This document shows, piece after piece, positions 43,159 to 51,832 of a DNA stretch of 64,000 bases (its first letter is position 1; each line of letters opens with the position of its first letter). The stretch is from Actinomycetes bacterium (GTDB lineage Bacteria; Actinomycetota; Actinomycetes; Mycobacteriales; Mycobacteriaceae), in contig JAKOYE010000123.1 of assembly GCA_029780675.1 (NCBI GenBank), positions 1-64,000 on the forward strand, in the 5' to 3' direction. The position numbers were made by a program, and so were the translations under genes. The notes beneath the pieces were generated by a model, which made no database searches, was not told where the DNA came from, and worked only from the letters and a program-made list of their open reading frames with translations.

Positions 43159-44394
43159 TCAGGCGAGGAGGGTCATCGCCGTCAGGACCCCGCCGTAGAC
43201 CAGTGTCGGCAGCGCCATTCCGGCGATGAACCCGGCCCCGAATCGGCGGCCGCCCGCGATGACGGCGAGCAGACACTTGACCAGAAGGTTGGAGCCCAGC
43301 GCGGCGCTGACCGCCAGCACCGCGGTGTCGATGGAGATCCCGCCCTGGGCGGCCAGACTTGCGCCGGCGACCGCGCCGGCGTGGGCGTCGGCCAGGCCCG
43401 CAGCACCCGCGGCGGCCACCGCCCCCTCGGCGCCGAACTGCGCGGCGCCCCATCGGGCGACGATCAGCGCCGCCGTCAGCAGCGCCGCCAGCATCAGGGC
43501 CGGGCGGATCGCGAACGGGCGGTTCACCGGTTGGGGCGGCCCGGCCGGCGTGCCCGGCGAGCCGCCGCGGGCGACGACGTAAGCGACTCCCGTCAGGGTG
43601 ACGGCCCCGGCCACCACCGGCGGCCACAGCCGGCCCAGCACCTCGGCGTCGACGACACCGATCACGATCAGCAACTGCACGAACGTTCCGATACTGGCGA
43701 CCAGGGTGCTGGCCAACGGGGCCCGCACACCGATGTCGGTGCGGCTCAGCCGCCCCATCGACGCGGTGGTCGCACTGGCCGAGACGAACCCCCCGGCCAG
43801 ACCGGTGACGAGGAGTCCGCGGGCGGGACCGAGGGCTCGCACACCGATGTACCCGAGCCAGCCAATACCGGTGATCAGCACGACCAACAGCCACAGTTTG
43901 GCTGGGTTCAGCACACCGTAGGGCCCGAGATCGCGATCCGGCAGCAACGGCAGGACCACGAACGCCACCACGAAGAACTTGATGGCGTCCTCGAGTTCCA
44001 CGTCGCTGACGACCTCGCGGGCGAATCGGTGGAGACGAGCTTTGGACACCAACAGCACCGTCGTGACGACGGCCAGGCCGACCGCCAGCGCCGGGCGACC
44101 GGCGGCCAGCGCACCCAGCAGGTAGGCGATGAAGACGGCGATCTCGGTGGTGGTTCCCGGGTCCGTACGGCTGGTGCGGAAGTACGCCAGTGCCACCAGG
44201 ACGCCGACTCCGGCAAACCCGGCGACCACCGCCCAGGGTCCGAAACCCGCCGCGATCGCGCCGAGGAGCGCAACCAGCGCAAAGGACCGGGATCCTGCGG
44301 CCAGGGTCCCGGGGTGACTGCGTTCGCGTTCGAATCCCAGCAGCAGGCCGATCGCCAGTGCCACCAGGAACGGTTCGAGCTGCTGCCAGTTCAT
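43159..44394 (-). CDS. MgtC/SapB-family membrane protein with DUF4010 C-terminal region
   Basis: A 411-residue protein with about 11-12 hydrophobic segments. It starts LEPFLVALAIGLLLGFERERS, the MgtC/SapB entry motif with the conserved RERS. The C-terminal half (LLVTGLAGGFVSASATTASMGRLSR onward) is the DUF4010 region. Relatives are linked to magnesium homeostasis or membrane stress, but this fused type is not well defined. It is 19 bases after the lipase-like gene on the same strand, so the two may be co-transcribed. Confidence 0.88.
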   Translation of the reverse strand: MNWQQLEPFLVALAIGLLLGFERERSHPGTLAAGSRSFALVALLGAIAAGFGPWAVVAGFAGVGVLVALAYFRTSRTDPGTTTEIAVFIAYLLGALAAGRPALAVGLAVVTTVLLVSKARLHRFAREVVSDVELEDAIKFFVVAFVVLPLLPDRDLGPYGVLNPAKLWLLVVLITGIGWLGYIGVRALGPARGLLVTGLAGGFVSASATTASMGRLSRTDIGVRAPLASTLVASIGTFVQLLIVIGVVDAEVLGRLWPPVVAGAVTLTGVAYVVARGGSPGTPAGPPQPVNRPFAIRPALMLAALLTAALIVARWGAAQFGAEGAVAAAGAAGLADAHAGAVAGASLAAQGGISIDTAVLAVSAALGSNLLVKCLLAVIAGGRRFGAGFIAGMALPTLVYGGVLTAMTLLA

Positions 44395-44413
44395 GACGGC
44401 GGCCTGAACGTGG

Positions 44414-45268
44414 TCACCTCGGCTGTCCCGTCCCCGATTCGTCGGCGTCGATGAACGCGATCAGCGTGCGGGCCACCTCCGGCGAGTACAGCAGCGACAG
44501 GTGCCCGAGTCCGTCGATCGCGACGTCGTTACCGCCGCGCGCGGACAGTTCGCAGGTCGACGGCGGGTGCACGATGTTGTCGTGGGTGGAGTACACGCTC
44601 AACGTCGGTGCCACCACGGGGCGCTCACTGCGTTCGGTCGCGAACTCGCCTCCGGCGCGCAGTTCCTTGGCCACCCGGCCGGGGATCGGTCCGCGCCACA
44701 CCACACCGGCGTGCGGGGTGCCGATCGTGATGCAGTGCGCCACCCTGGCCGTGCCGGTACCCGAGTGCGCGTACTCCAGCGACACCAGACCGCCCAGCGA
44801 GTGCGCGACCAGGGTCACCTGCTGCGCGCCGGTCTCGGCGCACACCTTCTCGACGAACCGGTCCAGCCGCGGAACGTTGCGGCCGACCGAGTCGAACCAC
44901 GGGTAGTTGAACCCGTACAGCGGGCCCTTCCCGGCCTTACGGAACTGCCGCGCCAGCCACCAGAAGTCGGCCCGGTTCTGGAAGTAGCCGTGGATGAAGA
45001 TCACCGGGAAGCCGGCGGCCCGGCCCGCCGGATGTGTGATCGGCGCTTTCCCCATCCGGCGTCCGATGACGAAGTACAGCGGGATGAGCGGCTGGGTGAT
45101 CAGCACGTAGTACAACTCGCGCAGCATCGCGCGGAGCTTGCTCTGCCCCGGACGCGGTGTGACGTGCGAGGCCATCAGGAAGAACGACCCGAACAGGTAC
45201 ACCAGCGCCGCCCCGAGCAGGACGGCGACGATCACGATCCCGATGAGTTCCGCGGTCCGCACTGACAC
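44414..45268 (-). CDS. Membrane-anchored alpha/beta hydrolase (lipase type)
   Basis: A 284-residue protein. An N-terminal membrane segment (LIGIVIVAVLLGAALVYLFGSFF) anchors the hydrolase. The oxyanion phrase is VIFIHGYFQNRADFW, the nucleophile elbow is VAHSLGGLVS, the Asp is probably in YSTHDNIVHP, and the His in GLGHLSLLYS. It resembles triacylglycerol lipases and PGAP1-like esterases. The GTG at 45268 lies 6 bases after TACGAT and appears leaderless. The substrate is probably a membrane lipid or wax; this is inferred. Confidence 0.88.
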   Translation of the reverse strand: MSVRTAELIGIVIVAVLLGAALVYLFGSFFLMASHVTPRPGQSKLRAMLRELYYVLITQPLIPLYFVIGRRMGKAPITHPAGRAAGFPVIFIHGYFQNRADFWWLARQFRKAGKGPLYGFNYPWFDSVGRNVPRLDRFVEKVCAETGAQQVTLVAHSLGGLVSLEYAHSGTGTARVAHCITIGTPHAGVVWRGPIPGRVAKELRAGGEFATERSERPVVAPTLSVYSTHDNIVHPPSTCELSARGGNDVAIDGLGHLSLLYSPEVARTLIAFIDADESGTGQPR

Positions 45269-45274
45269 CGCAGA

Positions 45275-45280
45275 ATCGTA
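45275..45280 (-). promoter_or_regulatory. -10 element of the lipase-like gene
   Basis: TACGAT on the minus strand, 6 bases before GTG 45268, a leaderless arrangement. Confidence 0.5.
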
Positions 45281-45296
45281 GCGCCGCAGCGCCGGC

Positions 45297-45935
45297 TCAG
45301 GACTCCTTGACCTGGGAATACCAGATACGGTCCGCGACCGCGACGATGTCGTCGGAGATGGTGGAGATCCTCCGGTACAACTCGCGGCTGGCGACGATGA
45401 AGCGGACGTCGGCGGCCTGGATCAGATCCCCGGTCGCCTGACGGTAGATCCGCTCCAGGTTGCGCTGGGACTTCACCGCCGCGTCGGCGTGCGCGGTGGC
45501 CGACTCGGACAGCTTCAGGCCGCGGACGTCCAGGGATTCGAAGGCCTCCTTGAGGTGCTCGACCCCCTCGGCGAGCAGGGCGGCCATCTGGGCGACCGCC
45601 TGGTCGGGCGGGAAGGACATCGCCTCGGACTCCCGGACGGTGTCCTTGGCGCCGTTGATCACCCGGTCGAGGTCCCGGGAAAGCTGGAACAGGTCCTCCG
45701 GCTCCAGCGGCGTGGTGAACGCCTCACTGACCGCATCGACCAGTTCCCGGCGGACCGCGTCGCACTCGTGTTCGGCGCGCCGCACATCGTCGGCGCGGGC
45801 GATGTTCCCATTGGCCCAGTCGGCAAAGGCCCGCATCCCGTTGGCGGTCAACTCCGCCTGGGTCTGCAACTGACCGATCACATCGGGGGATTCCGGCAGG
45901 AACCACCGGGTGCCCTTGCGGAGTGAGAGTTTCAT
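45297..45935 (-). CDS. DUF47-family (PhoU-like) Pit accessory protein
   Basis: A 212-residue all-helical protein. It has the DUF47 pattern: ARADDVRRAEHECDAVRRELVDAV and DLFQLSRDLDRVINGAKDTVRES hold the E/DxxxD metal sites. Such proteins regulate Pit phosphate transporters. Here the gene overlaps the pit gene in ATGA, which supports a dedicated regulator-transporter pair. The longer upstream frame only reads pit in another frame. Confidence 0.92.
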   Translation of the reverse strand: MKLSLRKGTRWFLPESPDVIGQLQTQAELTANGMRAFADWANGNIARADDVRRAEHECDAVRRELVDAVSEAFTTPLEPEDLFQLSRDLDRVINGAKDTVRESEAMSFPPDQAVAQMAALLAEGVEHLKEAFESLDVRGLKLSESATAHADAAVKSQRNLERIYRQATGDLIQAADVRFIVASRELYRRISTISDDIVAVADRIWYSQVKES

Positions 45936-46963
45936 AGCGCGGTCCTCCAGATGAGCAGGAAGACGACCGCCATCAAAGCGGCCGCGGGGATCGTGGTCAG
46001 CCAGGCGACGCCCATCTCGCGGACGATCTCCCAGCGGACATGCCGCCAGCGGCGGCGGCCCGCTCCGATCCCGACGACCGACGAGGCCACCACCTGGGTG
46101 GTGCTGACCGGGGCTCCGATGAGGGAGGCACCGAGGATGACCGCCGTCGACGAGGTCTGGCTGGAGAAGGAGTCGACCGGGGTGAGGCTGAAGATGCGCT
46201 GCCCGATGGTCTTGACGATCCGCCACCCACCCAGGGCGGTTCCCAGGGTGAGCGCGAGGCCCGTCGCGATCTTCGCCCACAGCGGCACGGTGAGGTCTTC
46301 GGTGTGTCCGGACGCCAGCAGCAGGACGGCGATCACACCCATCGACTTCTGCGCGTCGTTGCCGCCGTGACTGAACGACAGACCGGCGGCCGCGATCCAG
46401 CCGCCGCCCCGAACCGGACCGTTCCACCTCGTCGTCCAGCGCCGTGAAAGCCGGCGCAGCAGGCGAACCAGCAGGAACGCGAACAGGAAACCCAGCGGTG
46501 GGGAGATCAGCAGCGCGATGAGCACCCCGATGACCCCGGTCGGGTGCCAGCCCTCGACACCGCCCCAGTTGACCGACTCAAGCCCGCCGTACCCGGACAG
46601 GATCCCGTCGGCGATGGCGGCTCCCGCCAGGCCGCCGACCAGGGCATGTCCCGAGGACGACGGCAGCCCCAGCCACCAGGTCAGCAGGTTCCAGACGGTG
46701 GCCCCGGCCAGTCCGGCGCCGACGACCGCGACCATCTGGGTCTGCGGAACGGTGACGATCTTGCCGATGGTGTCCGCCACCGCGGTTCCCAGCAGCACCG
46801 CGCCGGCCATGTTGAACACCGCTGACAGCACGACCGCCTGTCCGGCGGTGGCTCCGCGGGTGGCCACCAATGTCGCGATCGCGTTGGAGGCGTCATGGAA
46901 ACCGTTGGTCAACGCGAAGGCGAGCGCGAAGCCGATGGCGATCAACAGCCCGACTTCCATCAC
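45932..46963 (-). CDS. pit: Inorganic phosphate transporter, Pit family
   Basis: A 343-residue protein with about 10 membrane segments. The two inverted PHO-4 signatures are GFHDASNAIATLVATRGATAGQAV near the N-terminus and SFSHGGNDAQKSMGVIAVLLL near residue 200. It carries metal-phosphate with protons. The gene is preceded by a triple direct repeat that resembles a PHO box (46990-47018), pointing to control by a phosphate-sensing response regulator. It is followed by its overlapping DUF47 partner. Confidence 0.94.
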   Translation of the reverse strand: MMEVGLLIAIGFALAFALTNGFHDASNAIATLVATRGATAGQAVVLSAVFNMAGAVLLGTAVADTIGKIVTVPQTQMVAVVGAGLAGATVWNLLTWWLGLPSSSGHALVGGLAGAAIADGILSGYGGLESVNWGGVEGWHPTGVIGVLIALLISPPLGFLFAFLLVRLLRRLSRRWTTRWNGPVRGGGWIAAAGLSFSHGGNDAQKSMGVIAVLLLASGHTEDLTVPLWAKIATGLALTLGTALGGWRIVKTIGQRIFSLTPVDSFSSQTSSTAVILGASLIGAPVSTTQVVASSVVGIGAGRRRWRHVRWEIVREMGVAWLTTIPAAALMAVVFLLIWRTAL

Positions 46964-46989
46964 ACCTCCCGGGGTCCCTATGGACGCCG

Positions 46990-47018
46990 GGTGAGCATAA
47001 CAAAAACAAAAGGTGAAC
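46990..47018 (-). promoter_or_regulatory. PHO-box-like triple direct repeat before pit
   Basis: Read on the minus strand, three 7-base units GTTCACC, GTTTTTG and GCTCACC are each separated by 4 bases. This gives an 11-base period, the spacing of sites bound by PhoB/PhoP/RegX3-type regulators. The last unit ends 26 bases before the pit start. The match to GTTCACC is good in the outer units only. Confidence 0.5.
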
Positions 47019-47052
47019 TCCCGCCGGACCGCTCAGCGCGGCAGTGTGCAGG

Positions 47053-47814
47053 TCAGGGCTGCGCGAATCCTGCCGCCCGGAGGATCCGCTGACCCGCGTC
47101 GCCGGTGACGAGGTCGACGAAGCGACGGGCCGCCCCCGGATCACGCGCCTGCGTGAGGACCGCGATCGGGTAGGCGTTCACCACACTGCTCGCCGCCGGG
47201 ACCGGCACCTCGGTGATGTTCCCCCCGGCGGACCGGGCGTCGGTGGTGTAGATGACCCCGGCGTCGGCCTGCCCGGTGGTGACCTTGGCCAGCACGTCGC
47301 CCACCGCGGACTCCTCGCTGACCGGCGCCAATCGCACTCCGGTGGCGTCCTGGAGTTTCACCGTCGCCGCCCCGCACGGCACCTGCGGGGCGCAGACGAC
47401 GACCGCCAGATCCGGCCGGGTGAGGTCGGCGAAGCCGGTGATGCGCTCCGGGTTTCCCGGCGCGACGACGACGGTGAGGGTGTTGGCGGCGAACACCACC
47501 GGTTCGCCGGCGAGCAGGCCGGCCCGCGCGGCCCTGTCCATGGTGACGGTGTCCGCGGTGGCGAGGACGTCGGCGCCCGCGCCACCGGTGAGCTGCGCCA
47601 GCAGGTCCGCCGAGCCCGCGAAGGTGAACTCCACCGCGGTGGGCGGGTTTTCCGACTGGATCACGGCCCCCAGGTCGGTGAACGCCCTCGTGAGTGAGGA
47701 TGCCGCGAACACGACGAGACCGGGCTGCCGCGATGATCCGCATCCGCTGGCCGACGCGGCCAGCAGGACGGCGACGGCGGCGGCCCGCAGTGGTCTGCTC
47801 ACGAAACGGGGCAT
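47053..47814 (-). CDS. modA: Molybdate-binding protein ModA
   Basis: A 253-residue substrate-binding lipoprotein. The signal peptide ends ASASGC, a weak lipobox. LVVFAASSLTRAFTDLGAV and EFTFAGSADLLAQLTGGAGADVLATAD are the oxyanion-binding loops of ModA. Later VGDVLAKVTTGQADAGVIYTTDA is typical. It captures molybdate for an ABC importer, but no modB or modC lies next to it. It is last in a unit that begins with a molybdenum oxidoreductase, 11 bases after the amidohydrolase, so the link to molybdenum is probably meaningful. Confidence 0.9.
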   Translation of the reverse strand: MPRFVSRPLRAAAVAVLLAASASGCGSSRQPGLVVFAASSLTRAFTDLGAVIQSENPPTAVEFTFAGSADLLAQLTGGAGADVLATADTVTMDRAARAGLLAGEPVVFAANTLTVVVAPGNPERITGFADLTRPDLAVVVCAPQVPCGAATVKLQDATGVRLAPVSEESAVGDVLAKVTTGQADAGVIYTTDARSAGGNITEVPVPAASSVVNAYPIAVLTQARDPGAARRFVDLVTGDAGQRILRAAGFAQP

Positions 47815-47825
47815 TTCTTTACTCT

Positions 47826-48950
47826 CTAGAGCCGGTACAGCCGGCGGGCATTGTCCCTGCCGATGAGGGTCGCCACCCGCTTCGCGTCGTCGATCCCCCA
47901 CTGAGCCCGGTCGACGAATCCGCCCAGCACCGAGGTGATCCCGTCGCGCCACAACCTCGCCCCGAGGTAGTGCAACTCGGGCGGCCCGAACGCGTCGGAG
48001 GAGTAGAGGATCTTCCGGAACGGCGCCAGTTCCAGGGTCCGGGCAATGAACGCCTCGGCCCGGGCCCCGAGATGGTTGATGCTCAGCCCGGTGTCGAGAT
48101 AGACGTGGTTGAACGCCTGCGCGAGATAGCCGGCCTCCCGCTCGTAGGGATAGCAGTGCAGCAGCACGATGGGGCAGTCCCCCGCAGACCGGAGAAAGTC
48201 GATCAGCAGCAGCGGGTTGGTGCGGTGCAGATCGCAGTCCCGGTCCCCCAGCCCGGTGTGGAACTGCAACGGTATACCCAGCCGAAGCGCCTGGTGTATG
48301 CCGAACCGCAACAGCACCCGGTCGGTCAGACGCGTCCCCCCGGCGTCGCGCCACCGCGCCGCGGACGCCCTGACATCGGCCGGCTCCGGATCGGTGAGGT
48401 CACCGTCGAAACCCCCGCGGTAGGCGAGAACCGTTTTGGTGGCCACCGCCGACTGCGCACGGTCGCGCAGGATCTCGACGAACCGCTCGGCGTAGTCGCC
48501 CCCGGCGGCCGCCGCCTGCTCGGCCACCTGCTCGAGTCGGACGATCTCTCCGACACGTCCCTGAGCAATCTGCGCCATCCCGTGCAGTCCCGCGATGTCC
48601 CCGTTCAGACCGGTGTCGACCAGCCAGTCGCTGACGCCGGCCGCGGACAGGAACACCCGAGCCAGGTCGGCCGGCTCGATCCGGCTGCGGACGGCCCAGT
48701 ACTCCTCGGGAGAAGCGTGGCGGTCGAGGCCCAGCAGCGGGGCGCAGTGCGCCCGCACCGCCATCCCCAGTTGGGTGTCGAAGCCGGAGTCGAAGTCGGC
48801 CAGCGGATCGGTGTTGGCCTCGTTGAGACCGTTCTCGAAACGCCGGCGGTCGACGGCGCGGGTCCAGAACCCGTGCACGTGGTCGTCCACGAGGTGCAGA
48901 CCGGCAATGTAGTCGGACAGTTGCTGGTCGGACAGGTGCAGGTCAGACAC
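47826..48950 (-). CDS. Amidohydrolase family protein, partner of GlnA3
   Basis: A 374-residue TIM-barrel hydrolase. The metal motif is LVDDHVHGFW near residue 20. LRLGIPLQFHTGLGDRD carries the strand-5 or -6 His, IVLLHCYPYEREAGYLAQ another, and ILYSSDAFGPPEL the C-terminal Asp. It matches the amidohydrolase half of fungal and plant FluG proteins, whose other half is a glutamine synthetase-like domain; here that half is the overlapping upstream gene. In M. tuberculosis the pair would be Rv1878-Rv1879. The start is GTG 48950, whose GTGTCTGA overlaps the glnA3 stop. Confidence 0.87.
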   Translation of the reverse strand: MSDLHLSDQQLSDYIAGLHLVDDHVHGFWTRAVDRRRFENGLNEANTDPLADFDSGFDTQLGMAVRAHCAPLLGLDRHASPEEYWAVRSRIEPADLARVFLSAAGVSDWLVDTGLNGDIAGLHGMAQIAQGRVGEIVRLEQVAEQAAAAGGDYAERFVEILRDRAQSAVATKTVLAYRGGFDGDLTDPEPADVRASAARWRDAGGTRLTDRVLLRFGIHQALRLGIPLQFHTGLGDRDCDLHRTNPLLLIDFLRSAGDCPIVLLHCYPYEREAGYLAQAFNHVYLDTGLSINHLGARAEAFIARTLELAPFRKILYSSDAFGPPELHYLGARLWRDGITSVLGGFVDRAQWGIDDAKRVATLIGRDNARRLYRL

Positions 48951-50280
48951 TCCATGCCATCCTGAACCTGTCGCACAACCGCTCAGGCTCCAGCGATGAG
49001 TAATGCTCGTACTCGTACCGGCGAACCGCCACCAGCGCATCGACGGCCGGGTCGCCGAGAATCGCTCGCATCCGGGGCGAATTCGTCAGCGCCGCAATGA
49101 CGTCCGCCTGATCGGTGGGCAGTAGTGCCGCACCAGCGGCGATGCGCTCGGAGGCCGTCAGCGCGGCGGGGTCGACCGTCACCTCCGGCGGAAGTGCCGC
49201 AGCCTCCTCGATACCGTCGAGAGCGAGTCCCAGGATCGCCGCGGTGGCGAGGTACGGGTTCGCCGACGGGTCGACGATCTTGACCTCCACGTGGGCGCCC
49301 CGCGGGTTGCCCTCGGTGGCGGGCAGGAACCGGACCGCCGCCTCCCGGTTCTCGGTTCCCCAGCAGGTGTGGGCACCGGCCCAGTTCCCGGGGAGCATCC
49401 GCAGCCCCGAGACGATCGAACCGCCCAGCACCCCCTGTGCCTGCGGCAGTCCGGTGACGATGCCGGCGACGGCGGCTTCCCCCTCCGGCGTCATCCCATG
49501 TGCCCCACTACCGCCCGAGAAGATCGGAACCCCGCCGCGCAGCAGCGAAAAGTGCTGGTGCGCGCCGTTTCCCGCACCCCCGGCGAAGGGGACCGGGGAC
49601 AGGCTGACGCGCAGCCCGGATCTGCGGGCGACCCGGGAAACGATGATCCGCATCAGCACCAACTGGTCGGCGGCGGCGATCGGAGCCAGCGGGGCCAGCG
49701 AGATCTCGAACTGGTTTACCCCGTATTCGGGGTGGAACTGTTCGATCTCCACCCCCGAGGTGTCCGCCGCGGCGAGGACGTCCCGGACAAATTGCTCGTG
49801 CTCGAGCACCCCCGCGAGCCCGTACTGCGCCCACAGCGCGCCGGGAAGCCGACTGCCGTCGGGGGCCACCAGGAGGAACTCGATCTCATGACCGACCAGG
49901 GCACGCAGTCCGGCGGCCGCGAGGCGCGCTTCGACGCGGCCCAGCACACCGCGGGCGCATTCGGGCACCGGTGCGCCGTCCTGGTCGTAGAACGACCCCG
50001 GCGCCCAGTCCAGCCCGTCATCAAGCGGCCGCGCGGCGGTGGGGTCGATGCGCACCCGGTGGTCACCGACCACGCTGATCGCGTCGGTGAACGCGATACC
50101 GGTTTGGTCGATCGCGAACCCGTGCCAGGTGGGACTCGCCCCCATACCGGGGTCGACGAAGGTCGGCGCCCGGCTGATCGGGACGGTTTTGGCGAGAGTC
50201 AGACCGGCCGGGTTGACGACTGTGCCGAGCAGGGTGCCCGATCCGTCGGCGGGCGTGGTGGGGACTGCGGTCAACGTCAT
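48943..50280 (-). CDS. glnA3: Glutamine synthetase-like enzyme, GlnA3 type
   Basis: A 445-residue GS-fold protein, slightly shorter than GlnA1. Catalytic-domain motifs include GHEIEFLLVAPDG (metal Glu), VEIEQFHPEYGVNQFEISLAP, GAGNGAHQHFSLL (ammonia/ATP site), NREAAVRFLPATEGNPRGAHVEVKI and DPSANPYLATAAILGLALDGI. GlnA3-type enzymes glutamylate amines, for example polyamines, rather than making glutamine; whether that holds here is not known. The ATG at 50280 is 10 bases after the molybdenum enzyme gene. It overlaps the amidohydrolase gene by 8 bases, as a FluG-like pair. Confidence 0.88.
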   Translation of the reverse strand: MTLTAVPTTPADGSGTLLGTVVNPAGLTLAKTVPISRAPTFVDPGMGASPTWHGFAIDQTGIAFTDAISVVGDHRVRIDPTAARPLDDGLDWAPGSFYDQDGAPVPECARGVLGRVEARLAAAGLRALVGHEIEFLLVAPDGSRLPGALWAQYGLAGVLEHEQFVRDVLAAADTSGVEIEQFHPEYGVNQFEISLAPLAPIAAADQLVLMRIIVSRVARRSGLRVSLSPVPFAGGAGNGAHQHFSLLRGGVPIFSGGSGAHGMTPEGEAAVAGIVTGLPQAQGVLGGSIVSGLRMLPGNWAGAHTCWGTENREAAVRFLPATEGNPRGAHVEVKIVDPSANPYLATAAILGLALDGIEEAAALPPEVTVDPAALTASERIAAGAALLPTDQADVIAALTNSPRMRAILGDPAVDALVAVRRYEYEHYSSLEPERLCDRFRMAWSV

Positions 50281-50290
50281 GGTCGGCCCG

Positions 50291-51823
50291 CTACCGGACA
50301 TCGACGGTGATGGACGGCCATCCGGTGGCGCCGTCGGGGATCGGGCTGCTGCGGTCTGCGGTCTGCACGGTCCCAGTGTTGTCGGTGGCACGCACCGTGA
50401 TCGTGTGCGGCCCCGGCGTGGCCTGCCAGTCGAACGTCCACAGCCGCCAAGTGTCATGGGAATACGCCGCGCCGAGTGTCGCCGGCCGCCATTCGGCGTC
50501 GTCGATACGCACCTCGACGGCCCCGATCCCCCGGCCCTGCGCCCAGGCGACCCCGCCGAGCGTCACCGGTCCGGCCTTGAGACGTGCGCCGGCGCGGGGG
50601 ACGTCGATCCGAGACCCGGTCTTGATCGGAGCCTGGGCGGACCAGCCGAGCCTGGTCCAGTAGGCCTCGGCCCGGTCGAACCGGGTCAACTCCAGATCGA
50701 CGACCCATTTGGTGGCCGAGACGAACCCGTACAAACCGGGCACCACCAGTCGCGCGGGATAGCCGTGCTCGGGCGGTAGCGGAACACCGTTCATCCCGAT
50801 CGCCAGCAGGGCGTCGCGATCGTCGGTGAGCGCCTCGACCGGGGTGCCGACGGTGAAACCGTCCACCGACGTGGACAGCACCATGTCGGCGTCATCCGCG
50901 ATGGCGGCGTCCCGCAGCAGATCCCGGATCCGGTAGCCGGTCCACACCGCGTTCGAGATCAGGTCGCCGCCGATCGGGTTGGACACACAGGTCAGGGTGA
51001 TCGCCCTCTGCACCGGTTCGAATCGCTGCAGGTCGTCGAAGGTGTAGGTGATCTCGCGGCCGACCATGCCGTGGATGCGCAGCGTCCAGTCCCTGCGGGA
51101 CAGTTGCGGCACCCGCAGCGCGGTATCGATACGGAAGAAATCGGCGTTGCCGGTGACGAAGCTCGGCAGCCCCGCCAGCGGCGGCTGCACACCGGGCGGG
51201 ATCGGTGGCGCCGGTCTGGCGACCGGCGGCAGGCCGGCGGTCTCGATCTCGGTGGCAACCGACTGCAAGCGACGTGAGGTCAGGACACCGCCCACCCCGG
51301 TTGCCGTGCCCAGACCGAGGAAAGCCAGGGTTTGCAGCGAGCGCCGGCGCCCGGTGTCGGTGTCGGCTGTGCCGCCGTCCGGGGCGGACGCGGTCAGGAA
51401 GCGCAGCACGGCGACCCCACAGCCGGTACCGACCAGGGTCGGCACCGCATCGAGTAGACCCGCTCCGGGCCGAGCCAGCACCGCGGCGCACCCCGCCCCG
51501 CCGAAGACCAGCAGGGTCACTGTGCCCAGCGGTACCCGGGACCGTTCCCGGGTCGCCGCCATGGCCGCCACGGCGATGACGACCGCCAGCACCATCACCG
51601 ACAGGAAGAGCTTGTCCGCGGTTCCGAAGGTCTGGATGGCCCATTCCTTCACCGAACCCGGGGTGAGATCGATGATCGCCGCACCGACGGCCGCCCTGGC
51701 GTCGCTGGCCGGGGAGACCAGAGCCGAGACAAGTTGGGTGACTCCGAAGGCGACCACGGCACCCGCCGCCCCAGCCGAGGCCACACCGGCGGCGATCCGC
51801 GTTCCAGGCGGCGAATCGGCCAT
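50291..51823 (-). CDS. Membrane-anchored molybdopterin oxidoreductase, sulfite-oxidase family
   Basis: A 510-residue protein. Residues 1-185 hold about five membrane segments. The rest is a sulfite-oxidase-type molybdenum domain followed by an Ig-like dimerisation domain (GVAWAQGRGIGAVEVRIDDAEW onward). The Mo-ligating Cys is near residue 279 in AITLTCVSNPIGGD. GYPARLVVPGLYGFVSATKWVVDLEL is the usual substrate-side block. It should face the outside and oxidise or reduce a small molecule. It is nine bases after an IstB-type gene and leads into glnA3, amidohydrolase and modA. Confidence 0.9.
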   Translation of the reverse strand: MADSPPGTRIAAGVASAGAAGAVVAFGVTQLVSALVSPASDARAAVGAAIIDLTPGSVKEWAIQTFGTADKLFLSVMVLAVVIAVAAMAATRERSRVPLGTVTLLVFGGAGCAAVLARPGAGLLDAVPTLVGTGCGVAVLRFLTASAPDGGTADTDTGRRRSLQTLAFLGLGTATGVGGVLTSRRLQSVATEIETAGLPPVARPAPPIPPGVQPPLAGLPSFVTGNADFFRIDTALRVPQLSRRDWTLRIHGMVGREITYTFDDLQRFEPVQRAITLTCVSNPIGGDLISNAVWTGYRIRDLLRDAAIADDADMVLSTSVDGFTVGTPVEALTDDRDALLAIGMNGVPLPPEHGYPARLVVPGLYGFVSATKWVVDLELTRFDRAEAYWTRLGWSAQAPIKTGSRIDVPRAGARLKAGPVTLGGVAWAQGRGIGAVEVRIDDAEWRPATLGAAYSHDTWRLWTFDWQATPGPHTITVRATDNTGTVQTADRSSPIPDGATGWPSITVDVR

Positions 51824-51832
51824 GGAACCACG

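Noticed and set aside
43069..44454. A 461-residue plus-strand frame opposite the MgtC-type gene
   Set aside because: Antisense composition (Arg, Gln, Asp, Gly) and no motif; the membrane protein on the minus strand is clear.
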